DNA of 64,000 nt from an uncultured Psychromonas sp. (GTDB lineage: Bacteria > Pseudomonadota > Gammaproteobacteria > Enterobacterales > Psychromonadaceae): positions 1-64,000 of the forward strand of contig NZ_CANLFB010000010.1 of NCBI RefSeq assembly GCF_947489755.1, written 5' to 3'. Positions 28,343 to 37,709 of the stretch are shown one piece after another (positions within the stretch are counted from its first letter, which is position 1; each line of letters begins with the position of its first letter). Both the position numbers and the translations under genes were made by a program. The notes beneath the pieces are model-generated. The model did not search any database, was not told the DNA's origin, and saw nothing but the letters and a program-made list of their open reading frames with translations.

Positions 28343-29053
28343 TTATATTCTATCAGAATTAATTTTAGATTTCAGTCTATGTATTGCTTGACTAAGAATT
28401 TGACTAACTCGTGATTCACTGACTTCCAAAATGAGTCCAATTTCTTTTAGATTCATCTCTTCATCGTAATAAAGTGATAGGACCAAAGCCTCTCGCTGCG
28501 GTAATTGTTCAATTAACTGTGCGAGTTGTTGGGTAAACTGGTTATCTGCAACGTGGTCAAAAGTACTATCGAATGTTTTACTTGATTGAGCAAACATATC
28601 ATCAGGGTTTGGTAAGTCTTCATAAGCGATGAGTTTGCCGCAATTAACGTCTTGCAGCATTTTTTGATACTCACTCAGTGAGATTTGTAGATAATTAGCA
28701 ACATCAATTTCTTTTGCATCTTCGCCGCTTTGCTTTTCAACGGCATCAATAGCACTAGCAATCGTACGGCTATTTTTATGCACTGAACGAGGAACCCAGT
28801 CACCTTTTCGCATTTCATCTAACATGGCACCGCGGATACGAATGCCTGCAAACGTTTCAAAACTAGCGCCTTTAGAGGCGTCAAAGTTACGAGCAGCTTC
28901 CAATAAACCAATCATGCCGGATTGCACCAAATCATCTACCAATACGCTAGCCGGTAATCGAGCCAACAAATGATAAGCTATCTTTTGTACTAGCTCTAAA
29001 TGGCGAGTGATCAGGTCTGATGTATCTGTTTGATATCCTTGCACTTTAATCAC
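28343..29053 (-). CDS. fliA: Flagellar sigma factor FliA (sigma-28)
   Basis: FliA directs RNA polymerase to late flagellar promoters. Sigma region 2 (DDLVQSGMIGLLEAARNFD and GIRIRGAMLDEMRKGDWVPR), region 3 and region 4 (LPQREALVLSLYYDEEMNLK, SESRVSQILSQAIHRLK) are all intact in 236 residues. A matching promoter stands before the flagellin gene at 4783-4809. It follows flhG by 27 bases and precedes cheY. Confidence 0.97.
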   Translation of the reverse strand: MIKVQGYQTDTSDLITRHLELVQKIAYHLLARLPASVLVDDLVQSGMIGLLEAARNFDASKGASFETFAGIRIRGAMLDEMRKGDWVPRSVHKNSRTIASAIDAVEKQSGEDAKEIDVANYLQISLSEYQKMLQDVNCGKLIAYEDLPNPDDMFAQSSKTFDSTFDHVADNQFTQQLAQLIEQLPQREALVLSLYYDEEMNLKEIGLILEVSESRVSQILSQAIHRLKSKINSDRI

Positions 29054-29080
29054 TTATAAAAACCCTCGCGTTATGAGCAC

Positions 29081-29950
29081 TTATAAAAGCTCTTTGATAC
29101 TTTCGTCATCATTTAACAATAGTTTTTCAATAAAGAACTCTAAATGGCCACCTGGCTGATGTGGAATAGGCCAATCACAAGCGCGATTAGCTAATGCTTT
29201 AAAAGCCAGTGAAGCGGGTGTTTTTGGAAATGCATCCACCACTGTTTTTTGTTTTCTCACAGCTTGACGAACATTGCCATCAAAGGGAATACAGGCGACA
29301 AGCTCTAAAGACACATCTAAGAATCGATCTGTCACGCGCGTTAATTTAGTAAATAAATCTTGGCCTTCACGTAAACTGCGCACCATATTAGCTACAATTT
29401 TGAAACGATAAACACCGTTTTGTTTGCTAAGAATTTTAATTAATGCATAAGCATCGGTAATTGATGTTGGTTCATCGCAGACCACCATTAAGACATCTTG
29501 AGCTGCTTGTGCAAAACTCACGACCATGTTGGAAATACCAGCAGCGGTGTCAATGAGTAGAATATCGATTGGAGTTTGTAATGAGCTAAAAGCTTGGATC
29601 AAACCAGCATGTTCAACATCGGTTAACTCAACCATTGATTGAGTACCTGAAGTCGCAGGTATAATCATCACCCCTTCTGGGCCATGCACAATAACTTCAT
29701 CTAAAGTACATTCACCAGATAAAACATGTGATAAGTTTTTAATAACACGAATACCTAATAACACATCCACATTAGCAAGGCCTAAATCGGCATCAAGTAC
29801 CATCACTCGCTTACCCATTTTAGCAAGTGATACAGCCATATTAAGAGTAACATTAGTTTTACCGACACCACCTTTACCACCAGTAACCGCAATTACTTTC
29901 ACTTGGTGATTGGTCATTTTTCTTAAACCGCTTGCTTGATCTGCCATCAT
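29081..29950 (-). CDS. flhG: Flagellar number regulator FlhG (FleN, MinD-like ATPase)
   Basis: FlhG limits the number of polar flagella. It is a MinD-type ATPase with Walker A KGGVGKTN (near residue 28), Walker A' (MVLDADLGLANVDVLLG) and the LLIDTAAGIS switch. The N-terminal DQASGLR segment is the conserved activation helix that stimulates the GTPase of FlhF, the neighbouring gene. Two adjacent ATG codons could serve as start. Confidence 0.96.
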   Translation of the reverse strand: MMADQASGLRKMTNHQVKVIAVTGGKGGVGKTNVTLNMAVSLAKMGKRVMVLDADLGLANVDVLLGIRVIKNLSHVLSGECTLDEVIVHGPEGVMIIPATSGTQSMVELTDVEHAGLIQAFSSLQTPIDILLIDTAAGISNMVVSFAQAAQDVLMVVCDEPTSITDAYALIKILSKQNGVYRFKIVANMVRSLREGQDLFTKLTRVTDRFLDVSLELVACIPFDGNVRQAVRKQKTVVDAFPKTPASLAFKALANRACDWPIPHQPGGHLEFFIEKLLLNDDESIKELL

Positions 29951-30009
29951 CTTACTTACTCATTTTTTAAATTAATTAAACTAATATGGTGTGTATTATA
30001 ACATCGATA

Positions 30010-31464
30010 TTAATCGTCAGTACTGCTATACCATTGATGTTTGTCTTGTTGTTCTTGGTTATCCATCATTGCTAAAGTACTACTGATTAAATTTTCTACT
30101 TTAGCAATTTCAATATCTTCAGGGACACGCTGTCCTGTAGTAATATAACTGATTGGTAATGCATGCTTCATTGTCACACTTAATACTTCACCTAAACCGA
30201 TGCTTTCATCGATTTTAGTTAAAATACAACCTGATAATGGAATCCGTTTAAAGTGCTGTAATGCTTCCTCAACGACTCGGCGTTGTGCAGTCGAGGGAAC
30301 CACTAAATAACTTCTAATATGAACACCGCTACTACTCATTAAGGTTTCTAGTTGCTCAGAAAGGCGAACATCTCGTTGTCCCATTCCTGCGGTATCAATT
30401 AAGACTAATCGTTTTTCTCTAAATTGATATAAGATTTGTGACAATTCATCAGCATCTTTAGCGACACGTACTGCACATCCCATTATTTTTCCATAAGTGG
30501 CTAATTGTTCATGAGCACCAATACGATAAGTGTCAGTGGTAATTAACGCGACTTGTTCTGGACCATATTTAATAGCGAATTGAGCGGCCAGCTTGGCAAT
30601 GGTGGTGGTTTTTCCTACACCCGTTGGGCCTAATAAAGCAATCGCACCACCTTTTAAGAGTATTTCATTTTTACCAATGGATATTTTGTCTTGTAATAAC
30701 GCTTGTATGTACTGCTGCACTTCACTTGATGATGCATCTTCAGGAACATAACTTGCTAAATTATCAGCGATTTCATCGGAAAATCCAGCATTGTTTAACC
30801 ATTTAATGATCATTGCTCTAACGGGTTCTTTACGCTCCATTTCTTGCCACATTAAACCTGATACTTGATGCTCTAACAATTTACGTAAAGAGGCAACTTC
30901 CTCACTAATTTTAGCAATATCTTTATTTTCACTACTACGATTTGCTTGCGAAGCATTTTTTAATGTTGAAGTGCGGCGATCAGGACTATGATTCCAACTT
31001 TGTTGTTCAGCTAAGGTCGCAGGCTGTGAAGAAGCAAAAGGCTTTGGCCCTTTTTCAGCTTCCTCTTTAAATGAAAAAGCAGGCAGTTCTTCGCGCTTTT
31101 TTAAAGCAGATTTTTTATTTTGATGTGCATTCACTTTACCAAAAAATGAATTTAATGACTTAGCAAAGTCTTCACCACTTTCTTTACGATTACTGCGAAT
31201 ACTATTAGGTAACTTTATTTTTGGTGTTTTTTCAGTACTTTTTGAAGACAACTGAACGCTATCTTCCTTGAGTTGAGAGAGTGCATCTAATTTATCTGAT
31301 TTTGAGTCTGCAGTAGATTGTGATTGGTAATCAACTGCCGCGACAATTTCAATGCCACCCACTACTTTTTTATTAGACATGATCACAGCATCAGGCCCTA
31401 AGACCTCTTTAACTTCAACCATTGCTGTACGCATATCTTTTGCAAAAAATCGCTTAATTTTCAT
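30010..31464 (-). CDS. flhF: Polar flagellar placement GTPase FlhF
   Basis: FlhF is an SRP-type GTPase that marks the pole for flagellar assembly. The B domain (~1-200) is long, basic and low in complexity; the NG domains follow, with G1 LLGPTGVGKTTT (~280), DTYRIGAHEQLATYG, G3 LIDTAGMGQRD and G4 TKIDES. The 484-residue length is normal for Vibrio-type proteins. It lies between flhA and flhG. Confidence 0.97.
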   Translation of the reverse strand: MKIKRFFAKDMRTAMVEVKEVLGPDAVIMSNKKVVGGIEIVAAVDYQSQSTADSKSDKLDALSQLKEDSVQLSSKSTEKTPKIKLPNSIRSNRKESGEDFAKSLNSFFGKVNAHQNKKSALKKREELPAFSFKEEAEKGPKPFASSQPATLAEQQSWNHSPDRRTSTLKNASQANRSSENKDIAKISEEVASLRKLLEHQVSGLMWQEMERKEPVRAMIIKWLNNAGFSDEIADNLASYVPEDASSSEVQQYIQALLQDKISIGKNEILLKGGAIALLGPTGVGKTTTIAKLAAQFAIKYGPEQVALITTDTYRIGAHEQLATYGKIMGCAVRVAKDADELSQILYQFREKRLVLIDTAGMGQRDVRLSEQLETLMSSSGVHIRSYLVVPSTAQRRVVEEALQHFKRIPLSGCILTKIDESIGLGEVLSVTMKHALPISYITTGQRVPEDIEIAKVENLISSTLAMMDNQEQQDKHQWYSSTDD

Positions 31465-31476
31465 TCATTACAACCG

Positions 31477-33501
31477 TTATTGCCCAATTGAGCTAATGAT
31501 TTTAATCTGTTTATCATCAGGTATTTCTTGATAAGACAGTATGTGTAAACTCGGTATTGTGTTTTTAACAAATCGAGCTAAGGTACCGCGTAATACACCA
31601 GATGTTAATAATACTGCTGGTTGACCTAACAATTCTTGCTGTTGTGACGCTTCAATTAATGAATTCTGAATACGCTCTGCTAATCCGGGTTCGATACCTG
31701 CGCCATCTGCTCCACCAGCCTGTATAGACTTGTGCAATATCTGTTCCAATTCTGAGGATAGTGTAATAACAGGGATCTCAGGCTCGTTGCCAACAATTTC
31801 TTGAACTATCATGCGTTTTAATGAAATTCGACATGCTGCTGTCAAAACTTCGGCATCCTGACTACGCGGCCCATAATCGACTAACGTCTGAACAATTGAA
31901 CGGATATCTCTAATCGCTACGTTTTCATTCAATAAGCTTTGTAATACTTTCACCACCGTACTCAATGACAGCACTTCAGGTATTAAACCTTCGACCAATT
32001 TAGGGTGTTTTTTAGCGAGCATATCTAATAAGTTTTGAGCTTCTTCATGCCCTAATAATTGCGCGGCATGGTTACTAAGAATTTGACTAAGATGTGTTGC
32101 AACCACTGTTGCGGTATCAACAACTGTATAACCTAATGCTTGCGCTTGTTCCCGTTGCGCTTCTTCAATCCATACCGCTTCTAGGCCAAACGCAGGATCG
32201 ATACCTGTTACGCCATCAATAGGGCCAAAAACTTGCCCAGGATTGATCGCCATATCTTTATCATGATAAATATCAGCATGGCCGCAAGTAACGCCCATCA
32301 AAGAAATTGAATAGTTATTCGGTGCCAGGTCTAAGTTATCGCGAATATGAACAGGTGGAATTAAAAACCCCATTTGTTGAGATAGTTTTTTACGTACCCC
32401 TTTAATGCGATCCAATAATTGCCCACCCTGTGCTTTATCGACCAAAGGAATGAGTCGATAACCCACTTCTAAACCGATAGTGTCAACACTACGAACATCG
32501 TCCCAACCTAACTCTTTAACTTCAGCAGGCCCATCATTTATTGCCCCACCATTATTTTTAATCGCTAATGCTGTTTCTTCTTTGGTTTTGATACGTTTTA
32601 ACTGCCAATATGCACCACCAGCAGCAATACCACCTAACGTTAAAAAGGCAAGGTGTGGCATGCCTGGTACGATACCCATCACTAATAAAATACCTGCGGT
32701 GATCATTAATGCTTTAGGGTCATCAAACATTTGCCCCAGCATACGGTTACCCATATCAGCTTCGGTATTTTCACGCGTAACAGTAATTGCCGCAGCAATA
32801 GATAGTAGTAAGGAAGGTATTTGTGCAACTAACCCATCACCAATCGTTAGCAAGGTGTAGATTTCAGCAGCTTGTGACAAAGGTAAATCGTACTGCACCA
32901 TTCCAATAATAAAACCACCAATGATATTAATGAATAGGATCATGATCCCAGCAATAGCATCACCTTTAACAAACTTACTCGCACCATCCATCGATCCGTA
33001 AAAATCAGCTTCCATGGTCACTTCTTGTCGACGTAAACGCGCTTCTTCTTGATTGATTAAGCCTGCGTTCAAATCTGCATCAATAGCCATTTGTTTACCC
33101 GGCATTGCATCCAAGGTAAAACGTGCACTTACTTCAGAGATACGTCCAGCACCTTTTGTAACGACCACAAAGTTAATGATCATTAAAATGATGAAAACAA
33201 TCAAACCAACGGCTAAGTTACCACCAATAACCACCGAACCAAATGCTTCGATAACGTTACCCGCTGCATCTCCACCTTCATGCCCTTCTAACAATACTAC
33301 TCGAGTTGATGCAACATTTAAGGCGAGACGTAACAGTGTTGCAATTAAAAGAACGGTCGGGAAAGCGGCAAAATCTAATGGGCGCTTTGTATAAATAGAC
33401 ACTAAGAGTACAACTAATGCGAGTGCAATATTAAACGTAAATAAAATATCGAGTAACAGTGTCGGCATAGGTAAAATAACCATACCCAACGCAGCTAACA
33501 C
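31477..33501 (-). CDS. flhA: Flagellar export gate protein FlhA
   Basis: FlhA is the large export-gate protein: about eight N-terminal membrane helices, the FHIPEP region (RLALNVASTRVVLLEGH, GRISEVSARFTLDAMPGKQM) and a cytoplasmic domain that docks chaperone-substrate complexes. The coordinates use GTG 33501 (674 residues). However, homology continues upstream in the same frame: the codons read GLGTPIIVL and further, matching the start of the first membrane helix in other FlhA proteins. No ATG, GTG or TTG is available there, so the true start is probably non-canonical and upstream (see findings). Confidence 0.93.
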   Translation of the reverse strand: MLAALGMVILPMPTLLLDILFTFNIALALVVLLVSIYTKRPLDFAAFPTVLLIATLLRLALNVASTRVVLLEGHEGGDAAGNVIEAFGSVVIGGNLAVGLIVFIILMIINFVVVTKGAGRISEVSARFTLDAMPGKQMAIDADLNAGLINQEEARLRRQEVTMEADFYGSMDGASKFVKGDAIAGIMILFINIIGGFIIGMVQYDLPLSQAAEIYTLLTIGDGLVAQIPSLLLSIAAAITVTRENTEADMGNRMLGQMFDDPKALMITAGILLVMGIVPGMPHLAFLTLGGIAAGGAYWQLKRIKTKEETALAIKNNGGAINDGPAEVKELGWDDVRSVDTIGLEVGYRLIPLVDKAQGGQLLDRIKGVRKKLSQQMGFLIPPVHIRDNLDLAPNNYSISLMGVTCGHADIYHDKDMAINPGQVFGPIDGVTGIDPAFGLEAVWIEEAQREQAQALGYTVVDTATVVATHLSQILSNHAAQLLGHEEAQNLLDMLAKKHPKLVEGLIPEVLSLSTVVKVLQSLLNENVAIRDIRSIVQTLVDYGPRSQDAEVLTAACRISLKRMIVQEIVGNEPEIPVITLSSELEQILHKSIQAGGADGAGIEPGLAERIQNSLIEASQQQELLGQPAVLLTSGVLRGTLARFVKNTIPSLHILSYQEIPDDKQIKIISSIGQ

Positions 33502-33813
33502 AATTATTGGCGTGCCTAATCCACCGAGTACAACGGAACGTTTAGACCATAGGGATGTTAAAATACTATTGATAGTGCCACCTAAAAATGAATGTGATGA
33601 TGTTTACATGTTATCTAGCGATGCTTTTATTTTATCTACTTCAACCCTGGATTTTTAATCGCTATTCAATCTAATCAGTTTAGCTTATTAATATAAAGAT
33701 AATTACATCGAATTACTAACTACAAAGTAATATTTTAGAAATAACAGTAAAAAATAGGGTTATCCCTCAATACATCTCATCTATATTCAATTAATGCTTA
33801 TTAATCAAACATA
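33502..33813 (-). other. flhB-flhA spacer with probable non-canonical flhA start
   Basis: The first 33 codons' worth before GTG 33501 stays open in the flhA frame back to a TAA at about 33604-33606. A good ribosome-binding sequence AGGTGG (33583-33578) stands four bases before ATC at 33573 and thirteen before ATT at 33564; both are rare start codons in the right frame. An ATG at 33609 is in frame but is followed at once by TAA. The rest (33610-33813) is AT-rich with no gene visible. Confidence 0.5.
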
Positions 33814-34953
33814 TTAGTTAGGGTAAATAAAACCATCAGGTATAGGGATCTCTGTTGGTAATGTTTTAGGACGGCCCGATTTACCTTTTCTAAACTGCTC
33901 TAATTGATAGATATAAGCTAATATTTTTGCAATGGCGATAAACAACTCTTCGGGAATATCTTCACCTATTTCCGTTGTATGGTAAACAGCACGGCATAGT
34001 TGTGGAGACTGCATCACAGGAATTTCATTCTCACGCCCCACTTCTCGAATCTTGAGCGCCATAAAATCGACACCTTTAGCAACAACATAAGGAGGTCTAT
34101 CGCCTTCTTTATCATATTTTAATGCGACTGAATAATGAGTTGGATTAGTCACAATAACATCCGCATCAGGCACATCTTGCATCATCGTTCGTTGCGACAT
34201 TTCATATTGTAATTGACGGATACGTTGTTTAACTTCAGGTTTACCTTCAGAATTACGATACTCATCTTTCACTTCTTGTTTGGTCATTTTCAACTCATCA
34301 CTGTGCTTATGAATTTGATAAGGGACATCCACTGCCACAATAATTAATAACGACAAACACAATAAAAGAAACATCCAACTCAGCATATCTAAGGCTTCAA
34401 ATGCACTACCCGGTAGCTGACTTACTGACAGGTGTAATATATGCTCGAACGTCGCGGCTAAAATAGCCCAAGCACCACAAATAACCACAGCTACTTTTAA
34501 AATAGATTTTATTAACTCAACCCAAGCTTGCATACCAAACATGCGTTTAAAACCCGCTTTAGGGCTCATACGACTAAACTTAGGCATCATTGCTTTCGTA
34601 CTAAAAATCATTCCTCCTAATAATGAGCTGCCTAAAATTGAAATAATGAAGAGCATCAGTAAAATCATAAACATGGGCATGCCCAAACCACTAAAGCCAT
34701 CAACTAACGCATGCCACATTTGTTCAGGCGCATAAATATCAGCACGCTCAAAAGTAAAAGCACGTTTCATCATGATTGATAGTTCGTAAGCAAGGCGGTC
34801 ACCAAACATAAAAATAGACAGTGCGGCGGCAATTAAAACTGACGCAGTTGCTAATTCTTTAGATCGAGCAACCTGTCCCTTATCCTTGGATTTACGGATT
34901 TTGTCGGGTGTGGCTTCCTCGGACTTATCAGTACCGTTCTCATTTTCAGCCAT
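33814..34953 (-). CDS. flhB: Flagellar export switch protein FlhB
   Basis: FlhB switches export from rod/hook to filament substrates after autocleavage. The cleavage motif NPTH is intact with N270, followed by YSVALKYD. Four membrane helices (~35-55, ~90-115, ~145-170, ~190-212) precede the cytoplasmic domain. The 379-residue length is standard. FliK, encoded at 39375-41489, is its hook-length partner. Confidence 0.97.
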   Translation of the reverse strand: MAENENGTDKSEEATPDKIRKSKDKGQVARSKELATASVLIAAALSIFMFGDRLAYELSIMMKRAFTFERADIYAPEQMWHALVDGFSGLGMPMFMILLMLFIISILGSSLLGGMIFSTKAMMPKFSRMSPKAGFKRMFGMQAWVELIKSILKVAVVICGAWAILAATFEHILHLSVSQLPGSAFEALDMLSWMFLLLCLSLLIIVAVDVPYQIHKHSDELKMTKQEVKDEYRNSEGKPEVKQRIRQLQYEMSQRTMMQDVPDADVIVTNPTHYSVALKYDKEGDRPPYVVAKGVDFMALKIREVGRENEIPVMQSPQLCRAVYHTTEIGEDIPEELFIAIAKILAYIYQLEQFRKGKSGRPKTLPTEIPIPDGFIYPN

Positions 34954-34994
34954 CGATTAGCCTTTTAATGCCGAGTGAGCAAAAAGAAGAGCCA

Positions 34995-35786
34995 TTAGGG
35001 TTTTACACAAGGATTATTAAGCACTTCGCACATACTGGTAATCCCTTTGATCCATTGATTTTCAAAATGGAATGGCACATTTAATAACGTAATCCAGAGA
35101 ACAAATAAACCAAATACCATGCTAATCGAAAACCCTAAACTAAAAATATTTAATTGAGGAGCGGCTTTGGTCATTATCCCAAAAGACAAATTAACCAATA
35201 ACATCGCCACCATAGAGGCAATAGAAAAAGCGAGTGCAGCATGGAACATAATTGCAAACCAACCAGCGACTTTATAATAGTCTAAAGCGAGTAAACCACT
35301 TTCGGAAATGGGTAACGTTTCAAAACTATTAATGATCATTTCAATCATTAATAAGTGCCCGTCTACACCTAAAAATAATAAAGTAACCAACAACACATAG
35401 AATTGCCCAACAACGGGAGATGTTTGGCCACTCATAGGATCTGCCATAGAAGCAAAACCTAAACTGGTTTGCATGGCAATAATTTGCCCTGCGATGACAA
35501 ATGTTTGCACTACAAAAACTGAAATAGTACCAATCGCAACACCAATCAATATTTGTTGCATCACCACGACAAAACTACCGAGTGAGAACAGTTCTATATT
35601 ATCAGGGGCTGGCGGTAATGAAGGTAAAGCGAGAAGGGTAACACTTAACGCATAAAACAAACGGATCCGAGTAGGTACCGTATTAGAACCAATCGCAACC
35701 ATGACCATTAACATCGCGGCAATACGGCTGAATGCCCATAAGTAACTGGCCAGAAAGTCTAATATCAGATCAGCCGAAAAAACCAT
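34995..35786 (-). CDS. fliR: Flagellar export protein FliR
   Basis: FliR is a polytopic subunit of the FliPQR export pore. The 263 residues contain about six hydrophobic segments and the family pattern around GQIIAMQTSLGFASMADPMS near residue 95. ATG 35786 is preferred because it overlaps the fliQ stop as TGATG; the frame runs three bases further to a GTG. Confidence 0.96.
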   Translation of the reverse strand: MVFSADLILDFLASYLWAFSRIAAMLMVMVAIGSNTVPTRIRLFYALSVTLLALPSLPPAPDNIELFSLGSFVVVMQQILIGVAIGTISVFVVQTFVIAGQIIAMQTSLGFASMADPMSGQTSPVVGQFYVLLVTLLFLGVDGHLLMIEMIINSFETLPISESGLLALDYYKVAGWFAIMFHAALAFSIASMVAMLLVNLSFGIMTKAAPQLNIFSLGFSISMVFGLFVLWITLLNVPFHFENQWIKGITSMCEVLNNPCVKP

Positions 35787-36055
35787 CACCCCACCACTTG
35801 TGGGATTTGATTAATCATGGCTATAAAAAACTCCATTAACTTACCAAATCCCCAATGAGCTCCAAAGGCTAATGCAAATAAGGTCATGATTAAACGCGGT
35901 AAAAAACTTAATGTTTGTTCATTAATAGAGGTTGCAGCTTGGAAGACAGCAACAACTAACCCAATTAATAAACTCGGGACAATGACCGCTGAGACTAAAA
36001 TCATCACCAGCCATAAAGCTTGTCTGAAAATATTTACAAAAACTTCCGGTTCCAT
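35786..36055 (-). CDS. fliQ: Flagellar export protein FliQ
   Basis: An 89-residue protein with two membrane helices (LWLVMILVSAVIVPSLLIGL and LPRLIMTLFALAFGAHWGF), part of the FliPQR pore. It starts with the family pattern MEPEVFVNIFRQALW and includes QAATSINEQTLSFLPR. It sits between fliP and fliR in the conserved order. Confidence 0.96.
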   Translation of the reverse strand: MEPEVFVNIFRQALWLVMILVSAVIVPSLLIGLVVAVFQAATSINEQTLSFLPRLIMTLFALAFGAHWGFGKLMEFFIAMINQIPQVVG

Positions 36056-36063
36056 AAGTACCC

Positions 36064-36807
36064 TTATAATCCGAAGCTATTAGCTAAACTACCCATCACT
36101 AAATTCCAACCATCAACTAATACAAATAGCATTAATTTAAAAGGTAATGAAATAATCATTGGCGATAACATCATCATCCCCATCGCCATTAAAATACTCG
36201 CAACAACTAGGTCGATAATCAAAAAAGGAATAAATAACATAAAACCAATTTGAAAGGCTGTTTTTAATTCACTGGTGACAAAAGCAGGTATAAGTACTGT
36301 AATAGGCACTTCTTCTGGCGTATCAACTTGAATATTGGCAATTTCCATAAAGGTTTCTAAATCTTTTAGACGCGTTTGCGACAACATAAATTTCATCATC
36401 GGCTTTTTACCTTGCTCAAGCGCTTGAACAATGGTCATTTCTTCATTTAGATAAGGTTGTAATGCAGTTTCGTTAATACGGTCAAAAACGGGCGCCATAA
36501 TAAAAAAAGTAAGAAATAAAGCAATGCCATTAATGACTTGATTTGAAGGAGAGCTTTGTAAACCAAGCGCCTGTCGTAAAATTGACATAACAATCACGAT
36601 ACGTGTGAAAGAGGTCATTAAAATTAACATAGCAGGCAAGAAACTCAGAGCGGTCATGAATGCAAGGACTTGCAAAGTCACACTGTATTCTTGATCGCCA
36701 GAAGCACTCGTTGTTACCGTCACGGCGGATAAAGCGCCTGGTTCTGCAATTGCATTAGAGGCAAACAGGAATAAGCCAGTACATAACAAGATGAGCAGTT
36801 TATTCAT
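36064..36807 (-). CDS. fliP: Flagellar export protein FliP
   Basis: FliP is the main subunit of the export pore. An N-terminal signal peptide ([18 protein letters not shown]) is followed by about four membrane helices, with family motifs [20 protein letters not shown] and [20 protein letters not shown]-like segments. I start at ATG 36807 (247 residues), which has an AGGGAAG ribosome site and places the signal peptide correctly; it overlaps the end of fliO by eight bases. Confidence 0.96.
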   Translation of the reverse strand: MNKLLILLCTGLFLFASNAIAEPGALSAVTVTTSASGDQEYSVTLQVLAFMTALSFLPAMLILMTSFTRIVIVMSILRQALGLQSSPSNQVINGIALFLTFFIMAPVFDRINETALQPYLNEEMTIVQALEQGKKPMMKFMLSQTRLKDLETFMEIANIQVDTPEEVPITVLIPAFVTSELKTAFQIGFMLFIPFLIIDLVVASILMAMGMMMLSPMIISLPFKLMLFVLVDGWNLVMGSLANSFGL

Positions 36808-37240
36808 TTTTTTTCTTCCCTGCTTTAGATAATACAGTCGCAAAAGCCGCTGCTAATGACGGTGTACTTTGAACATCAACCTCTGCTTCTTTATCCATGA
36901 GAGGTGTTTCTAGTTGGTCTAATAAATTAACAGACTGCTCACTTACGCCTAATAAATACTGCTTACCATGTACTTCAACAATTTGAACACGACTTTTGTT
37001 AGTTAATGGTTGCGTTGCAATAATTTTGATGGGATTTTTATTGTTTCCATGGCGCAATAAGTTGCTTTTTTTCATTAAAAACGCAAATAAGAAAATACAA
37101 GCAAGTACTAATATTAAAGAACCAAGCATCGTCCCTATTGCTAACTCAGGACGTTCACTTGTTTCTTCAAATGCCATAGCAGGTAAACTCAGTAAACCTA
37201 ATAGAATCACTTTTATGAATGTAGGAATTATTCGACTCAT
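36800..37240 (-). CDS. fliO: Flagellar biosynthesis protein FliO
   Basis: FliO is a small membrane protein that helps assemble the FliP ring. It has a signal-like N-terminus, one membrane helix (~35-57, [19 protein letters not shown]) and a cytoplasmic domain with the family core [20 protein letters not shown]. The 146-residue length is usual. The start overlaps the fliN stop. Confidence 0.94.
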   Translation of the reverse strand: MSRIIPTFIKVILLGLLSLPAMAFEETSERPELAIGTMLGSLILVLACIFLFAFLMKKSNLLRHGNNKNPIKIIATQPLTNKSRVQIVEVHGKQYLLGVSEQSVNLLDQLETPLMDKEAEVDVQSTPSLAAAFATVLSKAGKKKNE

Positions 37241-37629
37241 TTTAATTTTTTGATACGTTCAGTTTGACTGATAACGTCAGTTAAACGAATACCAAACTTA
37301 TCGTTTACAACGACGACTTCACCATGGGCAATAAGAGTCCCATTGACTAACACATCTAACGGCTCACCAGCAATGCGCTCTAATTCCACTACAGAGCCTT
37401 GGTTAAGCTGCAATAAATTACGAATATTAATTTTGCTGCGACCGACTTCCATCGAGATAGTCACGGGGATATCCAATATGCTATCTAAACGCGCTAACTC
37501 TTCTTCACTCATTGGTTTTGCAGTATCTTTTAACTCATCAAGATCAATCGTTTTAGCACCTGAATCTGCATCACCAGACTCTTCTAATGCTGCCGCCCAA
37601 TCATCTGCCATATCTTGCTCTGTGCTCAT
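37237..37629 (-). CDS. fliN: Flagellar C-ring protein FliN
   Basis: FliN forms the base of the C-ring with FliM. An acidic N-terminus (~1-50) precedes the SpoA (surface presentation) domain: DIPVTISMEVGRSKINIRNL, LNQGSVVELERIAGEPLDV, VNDKFGIRLTDVIS. The 130-residue length is standard. Confidence 0.97.
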   Translation of the reverse strand: MSTEQDMADDWAAALEESGDADSGAKTIDLDELKDTAKPMSEEELARLDSILDIPVTISMEVGRSKINIRNLLQLNQGSVVELERIAGEPLDVLVNGTLIAHGEVVVVNDKFGIRLTDVISQTERIKKLK

Positions 37630-37709
37630 ACTTTAATTCCTATCTATTGGGGTAGCTAATAATTTAGATAACTAGTCATTTCAATAACCAGTCATTTAAT
37701 AATGTGTAG

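Noticed and set aside
33568-33583. A TGGCAC on the minus strand that looks like a sigma-54 -24 element before flhA
   Set aside because: The -12 position at correct spacing reads AG instead of GC, and the same bases serve better as a ribosome-binding site (AGGTGG).
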